From Deltaproteobacteria bacterium (lineage in GTDB: Bacteria; Myxococcota; Myxococcia; Myxococcales; 40CM-4-68-19), in NCBI GenBank assembly GCA_005879315.1, contig VBLC01000061.1, forward strand, positions 96,784 to 160,783: DNA of 64,000 bases, written 5' to 3'. A program made the translations under genes and the position numbers. The notes below the pieces were generated by a model. The model did no database searches and was not told the origin of the DNA. It worked only from the letters and a program-made list of their open reading frames with translations. Positions 63,501-64,000 of this stretch are shown in pieces. Positions within the stretch are counted from its first letter, which is position 1; each line of letters starts with the position of its first letter.

Positions 63501-64000
63501 GGATCGCGCGGGTTCGCTACGCGACGCCGGGCGTGGGGCTCATCTCGCCGCCGCCCCATCACGACATCTATTCCATCGAGGACCTGGCCGAGCTGATCCA
63601 CGATTTGAAGAACGCCAATCCCGCGGCACGCGTCTCGGTGAAGCTGGTCGCCGAAGTCGGCGTCGGGACCATCGCCGCCGGAGTCGCCAAGGCGCATGCC
63701 GACGTGGTCCTCATCTCCGGCCACGACGGCGGCACCGGCGCCTCGCCGCTCACCTCGATCAAGCACGCCGGCATCCCCTGGGAGCTGGGGCTCGCCGAGA
63801 CCCATCAAGTGCTGGTGATCAACAACCTGCGCTCGCGCATCGCCGTCGAATGCGACGGGCAGCTCAAGACCGGCCGCGACGTGGCCATCGCCGCCCTGCT
63901 CGGCGCCGAGGAGTTCGGCTTCGCCACCGCGCCCCTGGTCGCGCTCGGCTGCGTGATGATGCGCGCCTGCCATCTCAACACCTGCCCGGTGGGCATCGCC
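60572..64000 (+). CDS. gltB: Glutamate synthase large subunit (GltB), C-terminus cut by window edge
   Basis: The frame is open from ATG 60572 (or 60581) to the last base, 1,143 codons; the family has ~1,500. The N-terminal Cys nucleophile of the amidotransferase follows a short propeptide ([15 protein letters not shown]21). [35 protein letters not shown] and [12 protein letters not shown] belong to the glutaminase domain. [66 protein letters not shown] and [11 protein letters not shown] (3Fe-4S Cys region) belong to the synthase domain. It transfers the amide of glutamine to 2-oxoglutarate. The gene lacks ~350 residues at its 3' end here. Confidence 0.97.
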   Translation, partial: MRRMQPLQQGLYDPWFEHDSCGFGFVVDIKGRRSHAIVENALTVLKNLEHRGAAGSERNSGDGAGLLVQMPHAFFARHGFAKKPGEYGAGCVFLPQQAASREQCERIFAEKIEEEGQKLLGWRDVPVDPTGLGESARSSQPFIRQIFIESRCADPAAFERKLYVIRRLVEKAVSRSAVPQRAAFYVASLSHRTLVYKGMLNSSQLLTFYPDVRDPALESALAMVHARFSTNTFPSWSRAHPYRYISHNGEINTLRGNINWMHSRQSIMRSKLFGEDLKKILTVIDLEGSDSAMFDNVLELLHLSGRSLPHALMMMVPEPYSRNQEMSPEKKAFYEYHSCLMEPWDGPASIAFTDGVRVGATLDRNGLRPARYYVTKDDLAVMASEVGVLDIPADRILEKGRLQPGRMFLVDTEEQRIIPDEELKRRIAGERPYRQWLDEHLVDLADLPKPERVIEADHETVLRRQETFGYTAEDVRILINPMAESGVEPVGSMGNDTPLAVLSEKPQLLYSYFKQLFAQVTNPPVDAIREEIVMAVETAIGPEGNLLEAAPESCHQLAVPSPVLRNEDLERIRHLNGKNGSHGFKSITLPILFKVKDGGTGLRKAVEDLAWSTSEAIAEGHNIIIFSDRGHDEEYAPIPALLAVASVQHHLLREAARTRVGLVLESGEPREVHHFALLIGYGASAVNPYLAFETLHDQIRLGIISGPPEAAEKRYVKAINKGIVKVISKMGISTIQSYHGAQVFEAVGLNQDFIDDYFTWTPTRIGGVGIDVIAREVRMRHERAFPPKRPIVHRQLGTGGHYQYREDGEHHLFNPLTIHKLQYACRTGNYNIFKEYSKLVDDQAQNLNTLRGMMDFRPSPKPVPLEEVEPVTAIVKRFKTGAMSYGSISKEAHEALAIAMNRIGGKSNTGEGGEDPERYVQLGNGDSKNSAIKQVASGRFGVTSQYLINARELQIKMAQGAKPGEGGQLPGNKVYPWIARVRYATPGVGLISPPPHHDIYSIEDLAELIHDLKNANPAARVSVKLVAEVGVGTIAAGVAKAHADVVLISGHDGGTGASPLTSIKHAGIPWELGLAETHQVLVINNLRSRIAVECDGQLKTGRDVAIAALLGAEEFGFATAPLVALGCVMMRACHLNTCPVGIA

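Overview
The window is a GC-rich chromosomal segment with very dense, often overlapping genes. It carries a PhaR-type regulator, several FHA proteins, a eukaryote-like Ser/Thr kinase, many lipoproteins and long Ala/Pro-rich linkers. That mix suggests a member of the Myxococcota (former Deltaproteobacteria); this is an inference from gene content, and no rRNA or tRNA gene is present to confirm it.

Layout. 1-9.1 kb is ordinary chromosome: an Lhr-type helicase cut by the left edge, a PhaR-like regulator, a zinc-ribbon membrane protein, TatA, a glycerophosphodiester phosphodiesterase and an outer-membrane barrel. 9.1-34.2 kb is a contractile injection system (phage-tail-like, closest in content to extracellular/PVC-type systems), nearly all on the minus strand. 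It holds a gp25-like wedge protein, a J-like baseplate protein, a tail protein I, a fibre-like protein, two FHA proteins (one with a VWA domain), a giant hub protein with a ~1,480-residue helical extension, a Pvc16-like cap (DUF4255), two sheaths, three tube proteins, a tail-assembly chaperone-like protein, a small DUF6760-like protein, an unrecognised 1,028-residue protein, a LysM/tube-adaptor protein and a gpV-like spike. A plus-strand gene pair interrupts the cluster at 24.8-25.8 kb. 34.4-39.2 kb holds a divergent pair: a transmembrane Ser/Thr kinase and an FHA/coiled-coil protein. Together with the FHA proteins of the tail cluster they look like a threonine-phosphorylation control circuit.

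39.3-47.5 kb holds lipoproteins, a thioredoxin-like protein and a compact operon encoding a Ycf46-like AAA+ ATPase, a Ycf35/DUF1257 protein, a DUF2997 protein and an FHA-transmembrane-lytic transglycosylase fusion. A pentapeptide-repeat gene lies divergent to it. This Ycf46-Ycf35-DUF2997 module joined to a membrane-anchored murein hydrolase is one of the most interesting parts of the window.

47.5-64 kb is mostly housekeeping: a carboxy-terminal processing protease, threonine dehydratase, a DehI-like protein, DNA polymerase III alpha, an amidohydrolase lipoprotein, an NAD-dependent epimerase and glutamate synthase large subunit (cut by the right edge). Between two convergent genes at 58.9-59.7 kb sits a ~640-770 bp element with 75-bp terminal inverted repeats. 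It encodes only a four-helix-bundle (S23/23S rRNA-intervening-sequence family) protein, whose Shine-Dalgarno and start codon lie inside a perfect 21-bp hairpin. Three other intergenic regions (25.8, 34.3 and 53.2 kb) hold long imperfect palindromes built of short repeated words. Most start sites were chosen from visible Shine-Dalgarno sequences, signal peptides, overlaps or family-like N-termini; doubtful ones are marked.
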